Source: Aristolochia californica
Taxonomy: Eukaryota; Streptophyta; Magnoliopsida; Piperales; Aristolochiaceae
DNA: 64,000 bases
NCBI GenBank assembly: GCA_029961685.1
Contig: JARWKL010000008.1
Coordinates: 9,488,501-9,552,500 of the forward strand
Direction of reading: 5' to 3'
Positions within the stretch are counted from its first letter, which is position 1; every line of letters starts with the position of its first letter. The notes under the pieces are model-generated. The model saw nothing but the letters and a program-made list of their open reading frames with translations. It ran no database searches and was not told the origin of the DNA. A program made the translations under genes and the position numbers. Positions 1-11,695 of this stretch are shown here, one piece after another.

Positions 1-787
1 AGAATTAAATATATTTCATCCATGTATAAATTCTCTTAATAAAATATAATTTTCAAAAGATAAATAATATGATATATTTCAGTCTCTGTCATTTGGCAGA
101 ACTAAGTACTGTTTCTCCCTTTTTTTCCAGAATGACCATTGACTCTTCCAAGATCAATATCTCCTTATAAAAAAATCATACTGAGAATTGGTTGAATAGG
201 TAATAAAATAGACTTACATATATTTCTTTTGATCTAGAATTATCCATATAAATTCTCTTTATTTATGGCATAAAATACCTTGGAATTTGAAGCTTTATGC
301 TGTTGCTCAAACCTCTTTTGCAATTTGGCCTTTGCTGCTTCAAATATTGATTTCTCTTTGTAGATAACTCAGATAAAAAATTGGTTGAATAGGTAAAAGA
401 ATATAATTACATATATTTTTTTGGATATATATTTCTCCATATAAAGTCTAGTTCTTGATAACATAAAATACCTCGAAAGTGGAAGTTTGCTCGAACCTTT
501 TCACAATCTGATCTTCGCTCATTCAAATATATATATATATATGTAGATAAATCTAATTAGAAAAAATAGTTTTTCTTTGGAAATTGGACTCAGATATATT
601 TTTGTCAATATATAGTTTTAAATATTAAAAGTTCAGTATAGAGGTGAAAAAGTCAAAGCAAACTACACGTGTATGGATTAAAAGAAAATCACTACGAACC
701 TAGACTTAGGGTTTTGGGTTTACAGAAAAGGATCTCATTATCTCTGTGGGTTGACCAAGTCAAGTCACAGAACCTGCTCTGATATCA
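1..787 (-). mobile_element. Internal region of non-autonomous copia-like element C1 (truncated by window edge)
   Basis: Read on the minus strand, this stretch aligns over nearly its whole length with 18267-19060, the leader of a second copy of the same element. It starts next to the LTR with a primer-binding site complementary to initiator tRNA-Met (TGATATCAGAGC, about 778-789). No protein-coding frame is present. AT-rich blocks ending in a conserved phrase (pyrimidine run, then ACCTATTCAACCAAT on minus) recur about every 200 bp, as in the other copy. The element is probably mobilised in trans. The rest lies left of the window. Confidence 0.7.
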
Positions 788-1154
788 TGTTGAATTTATG
801 GAAAACAAAAATACTTCATTGACTTCATTAACTTACTATAATCAAAGTACATGAACCTCTATTTATAATAGAGGAATGTAGTAGAGTCCAATTACAATAA
901 ATCTACCTTTGTCCCAATTACACCCAAACTCTAACACTTAAAGATATCATAGCATAATTAAATGACTCAATATAGATAAAAGACAAACCTAACTCAAACT
1001 AGAACTTTTCTAGGACATGACCATAAGATAAAGATTCCTTTGTGATTCCTTCTTGATCTTCCAACTTATGTGATAAGGATGCCAAGTTCTTATGTGCTTG
1101 GGGCCATCTTGTGGGCCTTCCTTGGTCATGTGGGCTTGGGCATATCTTCCAAAA
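788..1154 (-). repeat. 5' LTR of copia-like element C1
   Basis: On the minus strand the LTR begins TTGGAAGATATG and ends TTCAACA, immediately followed by the tRNA-Met-type PBS. It matches 17898-18266 along its length. The terminal CA expected near 1154 has mutated to AA. The right edge cuts into the protease region of chromovirus A1, so C1 inserted into A1. The other flank, and with it the duplication, lies outside the window. Confidence 0.75.
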
Positions 1155-4100
1155 GACAACAGCTCAGCATCTTCAGTTACAGATCCATCCACACCACCAA
1201 CCATGGTTTCATTGGCTAATGGGGAGCAAGTCCCTAGCTTCTGGATCAGCAAAGCAGTAAAATTTTCAATTGGTACGACTTTATTTCATTCAGAATTTTT
1301 TGTCATACGTTTTGCAGGAGTTGATATGGTGTCAGGCATTAAATGGTTACAATCATTGGGACCCATACTGTGGGACTTCTCTGTTTTAACTATGAACTTT
1401 GTATTGATCAAATGCCAAGTGCTATTATAGGGCAGTCAGGTGGACAAACCCCACCACCTTCATACCATTCACACACAAGACCAACCGGACAGCACTATCA
1501 AAAAACTTCTCGACGAGTTCTCAGACCTCTTCCATGAGGCTTCAAAAGTGCCTCCCTTGAGACACAGTGACCATAGGATCTATTTAAAACCATGTTATGA
1601 TGTGGTGGTAGTTCGGCCGTACCGGTATCCCCACCTACAGAAGGATGAAATCGAGCGACAGAGTTAGGTCATATTACAATAGGGCTTTATTAGCAGCAGT
1701 CACTCCCCTTTCTCTTCACCCATCTTGCTCGTGAAGAAACATAATGGCACATGGAGATTTTGTATCAATTATAGGGAGTTAAATGCTCAGACCGTGAGGG
1801 ATAAGTTCCCTATTCTGGTAGTGGAGGATTTCCTGGATGAAATACATGGTTTGTGGGTCTTCACTAAACTAGATTTATGCTTTGGATATCATCATCTTCG
1901 TATGCACCCCTCCGACATTGAGAAGACGGCCTTTCGCACACATCACGACCATTTTGAGTTTGTGGTCATGCCGTTTGGGTTATCAAATGCACCATCCACT
2001 ATTCAAGCACTAATGAATGAGGTATTTAGCAACTATCTTTGGAAATTTGTACTTGTTTCTTTGATGATATACTCATATACGACAAGTCTGAGGAAGAACA
2101 CTAAGCGCATTTACGGATAGTTTTTGAATTGTTACGAGCCCATCACCTCTATTTGAAGAAATCCAAATGCTCTTTTGTGGAATCACATATCGCCTATCTC
2201 GGCCATATTATATCACATGTGGGGGTCACTGTTGATCCCGAGAAGATTCAGGTAATTCATGATTGGCCACAACCTCAGTCTTGCTCAGCTTTGAGAGGAT
2301 TTTTGGGCCTAGCGGGATACTACCACAAATTTATTCAGAATTACTATCCCTTGGCAGCACCATTGACCAGTCTCTTCAAGAAGTATTCCTTTATTTGGAA
2401 TGATGAGGCCACATAGTCCTTTGAGGCCCTCAAACTAGCTCTTGCCTCCACACCAGTCCAACAACTTCCCAATTTTGAGGACTTATTTATGATTGAGTGC
2501 GACGCGTCCGGTGGGGGGCATTGAAGTCGTCTTACAATAGTAGTCACACCCCATTGCATATTTCAACAGGCAGTTGGCAACACATCATCACAAATTGGCA
2601 GCGTTTGAAAGAGAATTAAGCAGGTTGGCTAAGGCGGTTCAACACTGGTGTCCTTACTTATGGGGCCATGTATTTCTCATCCGTACTAATCATTACAGCC
2701 TTAAATTCTTGATTGAACATCGCCTCACAACTTGGCCATAGCAGCACTGGATCAATAAGTTGATGGGATTTGATTTTTCAGTTGAGTACCATTTGGGAAG
2801 ATTAAACAAGGCAACAAAGGCCTTGTCACGGCATTTTTAACACCAGCAGCTCATATATGCAATCAACCAGCCTCGTTTCCTCATCTTAGACTTGATGCGA
2901 GAGGCCCATGCCACTCTTCTTGTCCTACAAGAGATACACATAAAAGTTACAGAGGAGACAATGGATTCTAAGTGGTCTATCTAGGATTCCCATATTTGCT
3001 ACAAACAACGGATTTATCTACCACACACTTTCGAGTTGATTTCAGCCATCCTGTCTGCCTACCTTGACAACACACATGAAGTCATCCAAAAAACTTTGTA
3101 GCGTGTTTGAGCAGATTTTTATTGGCAAGCCATGAAGACCACCAAAGGCACATATGTCTCCGCATGTCATATATGTCAACGCAACAAAGCCAACCACTTA
3201 AGTCCAGCAGGTCTTCTACAACCTCTTGTACTCCCTACTGTTATGGTCCCTAGCCATGGATCTAGTTACTGGGCGAGGTATAGATGAATACAGCACATTA
3301 AGAGGGTTTGACTGACTGTAATGATCCAAGAACAACCTATTCTCTTTGCTGAATTCATTTCCCTTGAAAATGAGTTTCCTTTTCTTAATTATGGATGAAA
3401 CCAGAGAATCAATGGAGCTCCTTGATGCCCCAATGTGGAACCCCCTTTCTTATGACTCACAAAGGTAGGGTTTCCTCTACCATGCAATACCGGTACCTTA
3501 CATCAAAAGAAACAGAATTCTAATCTTCAATACTTGGAACAAGATTAAGAATTACCTCTTGAAGTCAACACCAATCCAGCAACCAGAATTCGTCCTCCTT
3601 CCTGGTTAGCTCACGCCAACCCTTCTCCCTTTCTGGAATTTTTGCGAAAGAGATGATCTTCTCTTGCAGCTCAGAAGAGAAAGGTGATTCCTCTTCCTTT
3701 TCCTTCCAAGATCTCCTCAAAGACTCCCCAATGGATGCAGCAAACCCCCAAGAGAGTTCATGCCAAGAACCCTAGAATAGGGAGCCTAGAAGGAACCTAA
3801 ATTACCCTATTTTATGCTAATTCCGAACTTGCTTTATTTCTCCATCCTTACCCTTTAAATAGGGTAATTAACATCAACATAGGTTAGGTTTATAAAACCC
3901 AATTCTACTCCTACCTTTAAGTCTTATTACAAATCAATAAAATTCAAAATTAAAAGCAACATAAATAATAAAAGTAAAGTAGATGACTCAGTGTTATTGA
4001 GTCCATAACACCTACACAAGTCTGGGCTAATATTTTGATGGACTTTGTCAAGGGTCTTCCATAGTCAGCTGGAAAATCAGTATTATTTGTGGTGGTTTAT

Positions 4101-5086
4101 CAGTTCTCCAAGTATGCACATTTTATTCATATGGCTCATCCATATGCAACATTACGAGTGGCACAGACCTTCCTGGAGCATATTGTCCGCTTACATGGCA
4201 TTCCAAAATCTATTGTCAGTGATCCGGATGCGGTATTTACCAGCACTTTCTGACAGGAACATTTTCGTCTGAGAGACACAAAGTTGAAATTTTCGTCCTC
4301 GTATCATCCCTAGACAGATGGCCAAACTGAGGTGGTTAACTGCACTGTCGAAATGTATCTAAGGTGCCTTGTGGGCAATCGTCCGAAACACTGGGTTCAA
4401 TGGCGACCGTGGGCTGAATATTGTTACAACACTTCATTCCACTCTGCCTTGCAATCCACTCCTTTCAATGTCCTCTATGGTAGGGATCCCCCTCGGCTAC
4501 TCTCTTATACTCCAGGGTCCATCCGCGTGGACGCTATTGATCAAATACTCATGGATCGCGATCAGGTATTACAAAATATTACAGAATGCCTATGGTGAGC
4601 TCAGGTTCGCATGAAAGATTTCTACGACAAGGGAGACCGAGACATCTTGTACGAGGTAGGGGACTACGTCTGGTTACATTTCCAATCGTACTGACAGCAG
4701 TCCATTGCAGGACCACCATGCCATAAGCTATCACCCAAGTACTTTGGGCCTTTCTCCATAATTCGACACGTGGGACCAGTGGCCTATCAACTACAACTTC
4801 TAGCCATAGCCAAGTTGCATAATATGTTTCATGTATCCCTTCTGAAACCATATACGGGATCATCACCCACATCCACTCCGTTCCTTCCACCAGTGGACAA
4901 CGGACAATTCATTCTTACACTAGCCGCGGTGTTATGCGCCTGTTTGGTCCATGACCAATGGGAGATTCTAGTCCAGTGGACAGCTACAGAACTAGATGCA
5001 CCAACATGGGAATAGTTGGACACCATCAAACAGGTCTACCCAACATACGAGCTTGAGGACAAGCTCTTTCTCCAAGGGGAGGCAGA
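1155..5086 (+). pseudogene. Chromovirus A1 pol remnant (protease, RT, RNase H, integrase, chromodomain-like tail)
   Basis: A decayed Ty3/gypsy polyprotein, 5'-truncated by C1. In order it holds the end of the protease domain (GIKWLQSLGPILWDF, about 1335-1385), RT (about 1720-2110, [17 protein letters not shown] and [12 protein letters not shown]), the RT connection and RNase H (2129-2860), and integrase (about 3060-4620, interrupted by a solo LTR). It ends with the GPF segment and a chromodomain-like WEILVQW (about 4960). A one-base deletion near 2050 breaks the frame at the catalytic FFDD of RT, and several stops follow. A polypurine tract (AAGGGGAGG, about 5074-5082) precedes the 3' LTR. 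A1 is inactive and is the most eroded A-family copy here. Confidence 0.85.
3239..4010 (-). repeat. Solo LTR, A-type chromovirus, inverted inside A1
   Basis: Starts TGTTATGGTCCC and ends GAGTCCATAACA. Read on minus it resembles the LTRs of the A family, with the GGGACCATAACA terminus. It is flanked on both sides by CCTAC (3234-3238 and 4011-4015), an exact 5-bp target-site duplication, and the A1 integrase reading resumes directly after it. No internal domain remains, so LTR-LTR recombination probably removed the body of a complete element. Confidence 0.88.
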
Positions 5087-5625
5087 TGTTGAGGACTCAA
5101 TAGCTAACCAAGTCATACAATGGAGGCGTACTGAGTTACAAAGTTAATAGCTTTCTTTCTATATTTTTTAAATTCGTTTTTATGCATTAACTCGGTTAAA
5201 TAGGGGCTGAGTTATATTATTAAACCCTAAAACTAGGGTGAACGTCAAGCCAACTTAGAGGGCAAGGGAATGAGAAAAAAGGCAAGTCTTGAATTAGTTT
5301 AAACAGGGTTTGGAGTTCTCCTTGAGGAGCTCTAGGGTTTGGAGGTCTCCTTGATGAGCTCTAGGTCAAGGTTCCCTCTTGACTCGGAATATATTTCTCT
5401 CCTATTGTGAGTGCTATTTTCCATTGATCCATACCGAAGAAGAGGGGAGTTTTTGCCCCTTTTCCGAGTTCAAATAGAGGCTTCAGCCTCCCCTCCATCA
5501 CCAACAGCCACAGAGGGGCTCTATCCTCCTTTCCGAGCTAATTTGAGGTCTCTCAATCCCCTTATCATGAGCAGCACTAGTAATAGTTTATCTCAGCCTC
5601 AAGGCCAGCAAGAAGAAGGTCAGGA
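5087..5625 (+). repeat. 3' LTR of chromovirus A1, truncated
   Basis: Begins TGTTGAGGACTC right after the polypurine tract and aligns with the LTRs at 37785 and 62791. The A1 polyprotein runs about 50 bp into it before a stop. The R/U5 part carries the short hairpin modules typical of this family (for example AGAGGCTTCAGCCTCT near 5474). It stops at 5625, where B1 begins, and the last part is missing. Confidence 0.82.
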
Positions 5626-6055
5626 TGTTAGGTTCTTCCCTTGCCATGGATCGAGTCACCCTTCTTTCCTCTCTTCCCTCCATGGATGATCTTGACGTTG
5701 GAAGAGAATTCCTATTTCTTGAACGAGTAATGGTGGAACTCAATTAGAATGAAGGAGCTTTGGAGGAAGCTCAACCTTGAACCTCAAAGGGAGAATCCGA
5801 CCTTGACCTCTGAGGGAGAATCAGACCTGTAAAATATAATTTTCTCAATACTTTTCTCTCTTTTCCTTCACGTCCCCCTAAATAGGGTTGAGGACGAAAA
5901 TACAAAGATGACCCATTAGGTCAAGTGGTTCACGCCACATTACACTGAACCAACCCAAAGTAAACCAAACCGAATTGAAATTACATGAAAAGTAAATTGA
6001 CATAATTTAATTCCTATGCCTATGGATAACTCGTGATGCTATGGAGTCCATAACA
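5626..6055 (-). repeat. 3' LTR of chromovirus B1
   Basis: On plus it runs TGTTAGGTTCTT to AGTCCATAACA, 430 bp, paired with 10458-10906. On the minus strand it follows the element's polypurine tract and the LELEDKLFLQGG end of the polyprotein, whose frame enters the LTR. The left flank (CAGGA) does not match the right flank of B1 (ACACG). Confidence 0.88.
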
Positions 6056-7260
6056 TCACGCCCCCTTGGAGAAAGAGCTTGTCCTCAAGCTCAAAGTATG
6101 GGTAGAGGGTGCGAAACGCCGCTAATGGCTCCCATGTCGTGTCACTGGGGTCAACATCTACCCATTGTACAAAGATCTCCCAATCACCCTGAATACGACG
6201 AGTTTGTAATACCTGTGCCGGGGTAGAAAGTACACGTCCCTCATGGAGTGGTGGCAGCGGGGTGTGCAGCAAAGGCGAATCACCGTGGAAGGCCTTTAAT
6301 TGTGAGACATGAAAGACGTTGTGAATTCTGGCCTTTGGCGGTAGCTGCAATATGTAGGCCATTGTCCCAATGCGGTCCATCACCTGAAAGGGACCATAAT
6401 ATTTTGGAGAGAGCTTGTGACGTTTGGAGGCTGTCAACGACAGCTGCCTATAGTGTTGGAGATGCAACCAAACATAATCTCCAGGAGAAAAGAAGACTTC
6501 CCGGTGCTTCTTGTCATAATATTGTTTCATAGAATGTTGTGCCTTCTGTAGATGAGTGCACACCTTAGTGATGAATGTGTCTCTTTCAGCTAATGATTGG
6601 TCCAAAGTGGCGACTTTAGAGGCCTCTGGTTCATAGGCTAAAAGATAGGGAGGTTCTCTACCATATACCACTTTGAATGGGGTTGTGCCGAGTGCGCTGT
6701 GGTAGGAGATGTTGTAATAGAACTCAGCCCAGGCGAGCCACTTAACCCACCTCTTAGGTGAGTCCCCCACGAAACAGCGGAGATACATTTCAATGGTTCT
6801 ATTGATGACCTCTGTCTGACCATTAGTCTGTGGATGGTAGGCTGAAGAAAAGGCTAATGTGGTGCCTTGTAACTTGAAGAGTTCTTTCCAGAAGGTAGTT
6901 GTAAAGATTGCATCCCTATCACTGGTAATTGAATTAGGCAGCCCATGTAATCCTACAATGTTATCCATAAAAAGTTGAGCGACCTGAGAAGCAGTGTAAG
7001 GATGTGCCAGAGGAATGAAATGCCCATATTTAGAGAAGCGATCCACCACTACAAGGATAACAAATTTACCCGACGAAGAGGGAAGTCCATCTATGAAGTC
7101 CATAGAAACATCAGACCAGACCTGTTACGGAAGCTAAAGTGGTTGGAGCAACCCTGCTGGACTTAATGTTTCAGCTTTATTCCGTTGACAAGTCTGACAA
7201 GCCGCCACATAATCAGCTATACTGTGCTTCATGCCCCTCCAATAAAACTCCCTACTGATC
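6039..7260 (-). pseudogene. Chromovirus B1 integrase with chromodomain-like tail
   Basis: The longest open stretch in B1 is about 354 codons (7103 down to 6039). It contains the integrase core (MDFIDGLP, SDRDAIF, and HPQTNGQTE carrying the third acidic residue), a GPF module (KYYGPFQVMDRIG), and a chromodomain-like end (WEIFVQW...TTWEP). All three DDE residues are present in this copy. Upstream, to about 7260, the HHCC zinc-binding part (HDSTHEG, CQTCQ) is readable, but stop codons separate it from the core. The final residues are encoded in the 3' LTR. It is a domain of a broken polyprotein. Confidence 0.85.
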
Positions 7261-9305
7261 CAGAAATATGTTTTCTGTCAGCCCTCATGTGTACTGTCAT
7301 GGAAGGAGGCCAAAATGCTGTTAATCAGAGGGGATGTGTGGTGTAGAAAAATTCTGTTTTTGTAGAGGACGAGATTGTCCTGAACCATCCAATGTGGTGC
7401 CGCTGTGCCCTGCTGGATATCCTGGCATAAGGAGATAATATCCAGGTACTGTTGTGCCTCTTCCTATATAGAATCCAACAAGAGTGCCCTGGGCTGACTG
7501 ATGGCGTGTAATTGCGGCTCTGGAACGTCCCGGCGAGATAAGGCATCAGCCCCTACATTCAAAGTTCCTGGTTTGTACTCGACAGAAAAGTCAAACACCA
7601 TAAGCTTACTTAACCACTGCTGTTGTGGTGAAGTAGTGAGATGCTACTCAAGAAGATACTTGAGGCTGCAATGATCAATGCGAATGAAAAAAGAACGTCC
7701 CAAAAGATAAGGGCGCCAATGCTGTATAGCTTTCGCCAATCCAATTAATTCCCTCTCATAAGCTGCCAACTTGTGGTGGTGTTGGCCCAGTTGACGGCTA
7801 AAATAAGCAATCGGGTGGCCCTGTTGGTGCAACACTGCGCCAATACCGCCCCCCGAAGCATCACATTCCACTACAAAAGACTCCTCAAAGTCGGGGAGTT
7901 GCAAAACTGGGGGAGATGATAAGGCGTCTTTCAATTGCTGAAAGGAATTAGTTGCTGTCTCTAACCAGGTAAAAACATTTTTCTTGAGGAGATTGTTGAG
8001 CGGAGTTGCAAGCTGGCCATAATTACGAATAAATTTTCTATAATATCCAACTAGGCCCAAAAATCCTCTTAAAGTTGTAATAGATGTAGGAATAGGCCAA
8101 TTTGTGACCGCTTGTATCTTACTCTGGTCTACCTTTACCCCTGATGCTGAAATAATGTGGCCCAAATATGCCACTTCTGATGTGCCCATAGAACATTTTG
8201 ACCGATTTAAAACCAAATGATGTGAACGTATAAGAGAAAATACCTGGTGAAGGTGCTGAAGATGTTCTTCCTAGCTGTTGCTATAGACCAAAATATCGTC
8301 GAAAAAGACCAATACATATTTTCTCAAGAGAGGGGAAAATACCTCATTCATGAGGGCCTGGAAGGTGGAAGGCGCATTTGACAGACCAAATGGCATTATG
8401 TGGAATTCAAAATGGCCATGATGCGTGCAGAACGTTGTTTTCTCCAAATCGAATGGATGAACTCGGATTTGATGATAGCCAGATTTCAAATCGAGTTTAG
8501 TAAAAATAGTAGCTCCATGTATCTCATCTAACAGCTCGTCCACCACTGGAATAGGAAATTTATATTTAATTGTATGGGCATTGAGTTGTCGGTAATCCAT
8601 ACAGAACCTCTATGACTTATCATGCTTGCGGACTAGTAATACCGGTGAAGAAAAAGGAGACCTGCTGGGCTGAATAATATCCTGTGCTAACATCTGCTGG
8701 CACTGCCTTTCAATCTCATCCTTCTGTATGTGAGGGTAACGATACGGACGTACCACTATAGGCTCGGTCCCCGTTTTTAAACGGATACGGTGATCACTGT
8801 GCCTAAGTGGCGGTAAGGCAGTAGGGTCTTGAAAGATATCCTCAAATTCTGTAAGTGAGATAACTTACATGTGTTTGTGGACTTGACTTGGGCAACCTGT
8901 AGTGTGTAGGTGAGTGGTGCTTGTGTACCATGCAATATAATCTGATGGTGGTCCTCTATAAAAGACATGGTCAGAGCTTGGAAATCCCATAGTATTGGTC
9001 CCAACGATTGTAGCCATTTAATGCGTAGCACCAAATCGAATCCTGATAGTGGAATTACCAAAAAATCTGCAACAAATTCATATCCCTCAAAATCAAAGTG
9101 TGTGGCTGGTGATATGCCTACACTAGTAATTTTAGCCCCATTGGCTACTGATACAGAAAGACCATTCTGTTGCTGTACTACTAACCCAAGTTGTTCTGTC
9201 GCCTGCTGACTAAAATTATGTGTACTACCCGAGTCAACAAAAGCCAGTAACTGTAAATGATGTAATTGGGCTTTAACCTGCATTGTGCTTGCACTGCGTA
9301 GACCA
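7261..9305 (-). pseudogene. Chromovirus B1 protease, reverse transcriptase and RNase H remnant
   Basis: Reading right to left: aspartic protease with the DSGSTHNF active site (about 9240), then RT (8600-8000) with a tyrosine-containing YHQIRVHP stretch, [12 protein letters not shown] as the catalytic loop, and LGHIISASGVKVD as the thumb. RNase H follows (8000-7640, ECDASGGGIGAVL, AYERELIGLAKA, IDHCSLKYLLE). The frame is broken by a stop after YSNS (about 8270) and by others. The order PR-RT-RH-IN is that of Ty3/gypsy. B2 at 25145-27041 is a better preserved copy of the same region. Confidence 0.85.
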
Positions 9306-10515
9306 ATCATAGCATGAAGGGAAATCTCTGGACCTTCTTGGTCAGTTTCCACAATTTCTTCTCCATCCTCCCACAGACATATACTGAATAATCGTTTGCA
9401 GTGGTGCCCAAAGACATACTGTTCATCACAGTTAAAATAGAGGCCCTTGGCCTTTCTCTGGTCCATTTCCTATCTAGTAAGTTTTTTGAAGTAAGGAGCA
9501 AGTGGAGCCGAATTAGAGATGTTTGGGCGTGGGGCTGCATTGTCTCTAAATCTTGGAGGTCCATAGGAAGGGTTTGGCGCAGAGGCATTGTGCCTCCCTG
9601 GCCAAGCTGGTTTTCTTACCAGTGACTCCTTTAGAACACGCTGCTTGTGCTCAATTGCCCTGGCTAAATTCATAGTGTGGTCTAAATCTTTAGGAGCATG
9701 TAATTCAACTTCTAAACGTAGAACTTCTGTCAAACCAGTAATAAAAATATGAACATACTGTGTGTGGCTAACAAACTGGTTTGTTCGGGCTAACCTTTCC
9801 TGGAAGGTCTTTTGGTACACCTCTAGTGTTCCAGTTTGTTTGTAATTGATTAATTCGCCCAATGGATTGCTACTAGCAGGAGGACCAAATCTTATCATGC
9901 AAGACTGTTTAAAAGTTGCCCAATCCCGAACCACTTGGTCATTTCGGAATTGGTGGTACCATAGAAGCGCTTCATCAAGCATGTGGTAGGCGGCCAAATA
10001 CACTTTCTCATCCGCAGGTGTTTTTTGATGGTAAAAGAACTGATCACACTTGGCTAACCAAATAAGGGTCCTTAGACCCATCATACGTAGGAAAGTCAAG
10101 TTTTAAATACGTGGGCACAGTGTTTGGTCCTTGAACGGCAGTCCCCAGATTGGAATGGTGTTGACGCATTGGTGGTTGTGGGGGAGGGAGGTGGTGGGTG
10201 GAATGGATGGTGTTCGACCGATGGAGAGTAGGCAGCTGGAGGATGGGCTCGTGTATCATGGTCCTCTTGTCGCTGGAGGAGAGCTTGGATGGCAGCATCC
10301 ATTGATTTTATTGCCTCACGCAAATCAGAGGTTGTTTGATGCACCTCTTCTAGGGCATGAGCCTGGTTATCTGTCCTTTGCCTATTATCTTCCACTAACT
10401 GTCTCAAATCGTCAGTGGAAGAGGAATCCCCAAGGGTGGACCTGTCTGATACCAAGATGTTAGGTTCTTCCCTTGCCATGGATAGAGTCACCCTTCTTTC
10501 CTCTCTTCCCTCCAT
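9306..10515 (-). pseudogene. Chromovirus B1 gag remnant
   Basis: Capsid-type Gag with KVYLAAYHMLDEALLWYH (about 10010-9960) and a zinc knuckle (FNCDEQYVFGHHCKR, about 9430). The N-terminal part contains RVTLSMAREEPN, encoded in the 5' LTR, and is read straight through the primer-binding site (LVSDRS). A deletion near 10060 shifts frames between the two gag segments, where B2 has a few more bases (KDPLIWLAKCDQF). The motif order matches the gag of B2 and of the A family. Confidence 0.8.
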
Positions 10516-10906
10516 GGGTGATCTTGACGTTGGATGAGAACCCTTGTTTCTTGAAGAGTAATGGTGGAACTCAATTTAGAATGAAGGAGCTTTGGAGGAA
10601 GCTCAACCTTGGACCTCAAAGGGAGAATCCGACTTTGACCTCTGAGGGAGAATCAGACCTGTAAAATATAATTTTCTCAATACTTGCCTCTCTTTTCCTT
10701 CACGTCCCCCTAAATAGGGTTGAGGACGAAAATACAAAGATGACCCATTAGGTCAAGTGGTTCACACCACATTACACCGAACCAACCCAAAGTAAACCAA
10801 ACCAATTAAAGTAAACCAAAACGAATTGAAATTATATGAAAAGTAAATTGACATAATTTAATTCCTATGCCTATGGATAACTCGCGATGCTATGGAGTCC
10901 ATAACA
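10458..10906 (-). repeat. 5' LTR of chromovirus B1
   Basis: 449 bp, TGTTAGGTTCTT to TCCATAACA on plus. The PBS (TTGGTATCAGACAG on minus, about 10441-10455) lies just left of it. The LTR holds two in-frame candidate gag start codons on minus, upstream of the PBS. It ends against a copia leader, with no duplication shared with the left end of B1. Confidence 0.88.
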
Positions 10907-11212
10907 ACACGTCAGATAGAATCTTCATCATCCCCATTGTGGTTTTCTTTGACGCCCCGTTGTAAGCAACATTCTTCAACAATGTTAACCGGACTACTCC
11001 CAACACCTACCTGTCTAGGAGATTCCACTAGTCATCTTTCATACCTTCTAATTTTATATCCAGAAGTGGTCTGTGCAACTTTTACTGTACAAATAATCTT
11101 CAATTTGCATCCTCTAGAATGCAAAATCCATACCATCGAACTTGTTGATTCCTAGGGTTGATCCTTCTCTATCAGTCATTGCTCTCAATCATGAACCAAT
11201 GCTCTGATACCA
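10907..11212 (-). mobile_element. Copia leader and gag start fragment, truncated
   Basis: On the minus strand the segment starts at 11212 with TGGTATCAGAGC, the copia-type PBS against initiator tRNA-Met, and runs into a short decayed leader and gag region. It is cut off at 10907 by the end of B1. It belongs with the LTR at 11213-11565. Confidence 0.55.
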
Positions 11213-11565
11213 TTTTTTAGGAATTAGATGGCCTAATTCCATGATTTATACATGTTCGCCTAGAGGTGAGACTACGTCTTGTCTTCCACTGTTGTATTAA
11301 TCTACTATAAAGATGAAATATTTTACAAGAAAAATTGCACACACTTACAAGTGTTTTTCTCTATCCTCTCTCATCCTCAACTAATGATGCTCCTTGAGAT
11401 GATGAGTGATCGAAACCTAATAGCGGTACCCCCAATGATAAAGAGAAAACTAGGGCAAACACTTTATAAGAGTAAAATTCCCAAACTGCCCTTAATGAAA
11501 CAACATCTAATATATCGTGGAGACTAATTCTGCGTAAGGCGTTGATTAAGGTCCACAACGTAACA
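11213..11565 (-). repeat. Copia E-type 5' LTR
   Basis: Aligns with the copia LTR at 58833-59267 (shared blocks GGAATTAGATGSCCTAATTCC, GAGGTGAGACTA and ATATATCGTGGA). On minus it begins TGTTACGTTGTGGACC and the PBS follows its 3' end. It is the 5' LTR of a copy whose body has been lost. Confidence 0.65.
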
Positions 11566-11695
11566 AGGACATAGTCTCACCATGAGGTGAACCTTTATAA
11601 ATTTTGTTTATATTTTTGGTGCTTGCTTTTTTCTTCTTCCCTAATGATTATTATTGCTCTTGTTAGCTTGGAATTAGGGTGTCTAATTCGAAACA
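11566..11695 (+). repeat. Inverted end fragment of a copia E-type LTR
   Basis: About 130 bp in the opposite orientation to the LTR just left of it: GGACATAGTCTCACC and TTGGAATTAGGGTGTC are the reverse complement of the 58833-58960 LTR end, finishing GAAACA. The two LTR pieces form a head-to-head pair. It is probably the remains of a second insertion or of a rearrangement. Confidence 0.5.

Noticed and set aside
4579..5029. Minus-strand frames over A1
   Set aside because: Antisense to the A1 integrase C-terminal region.
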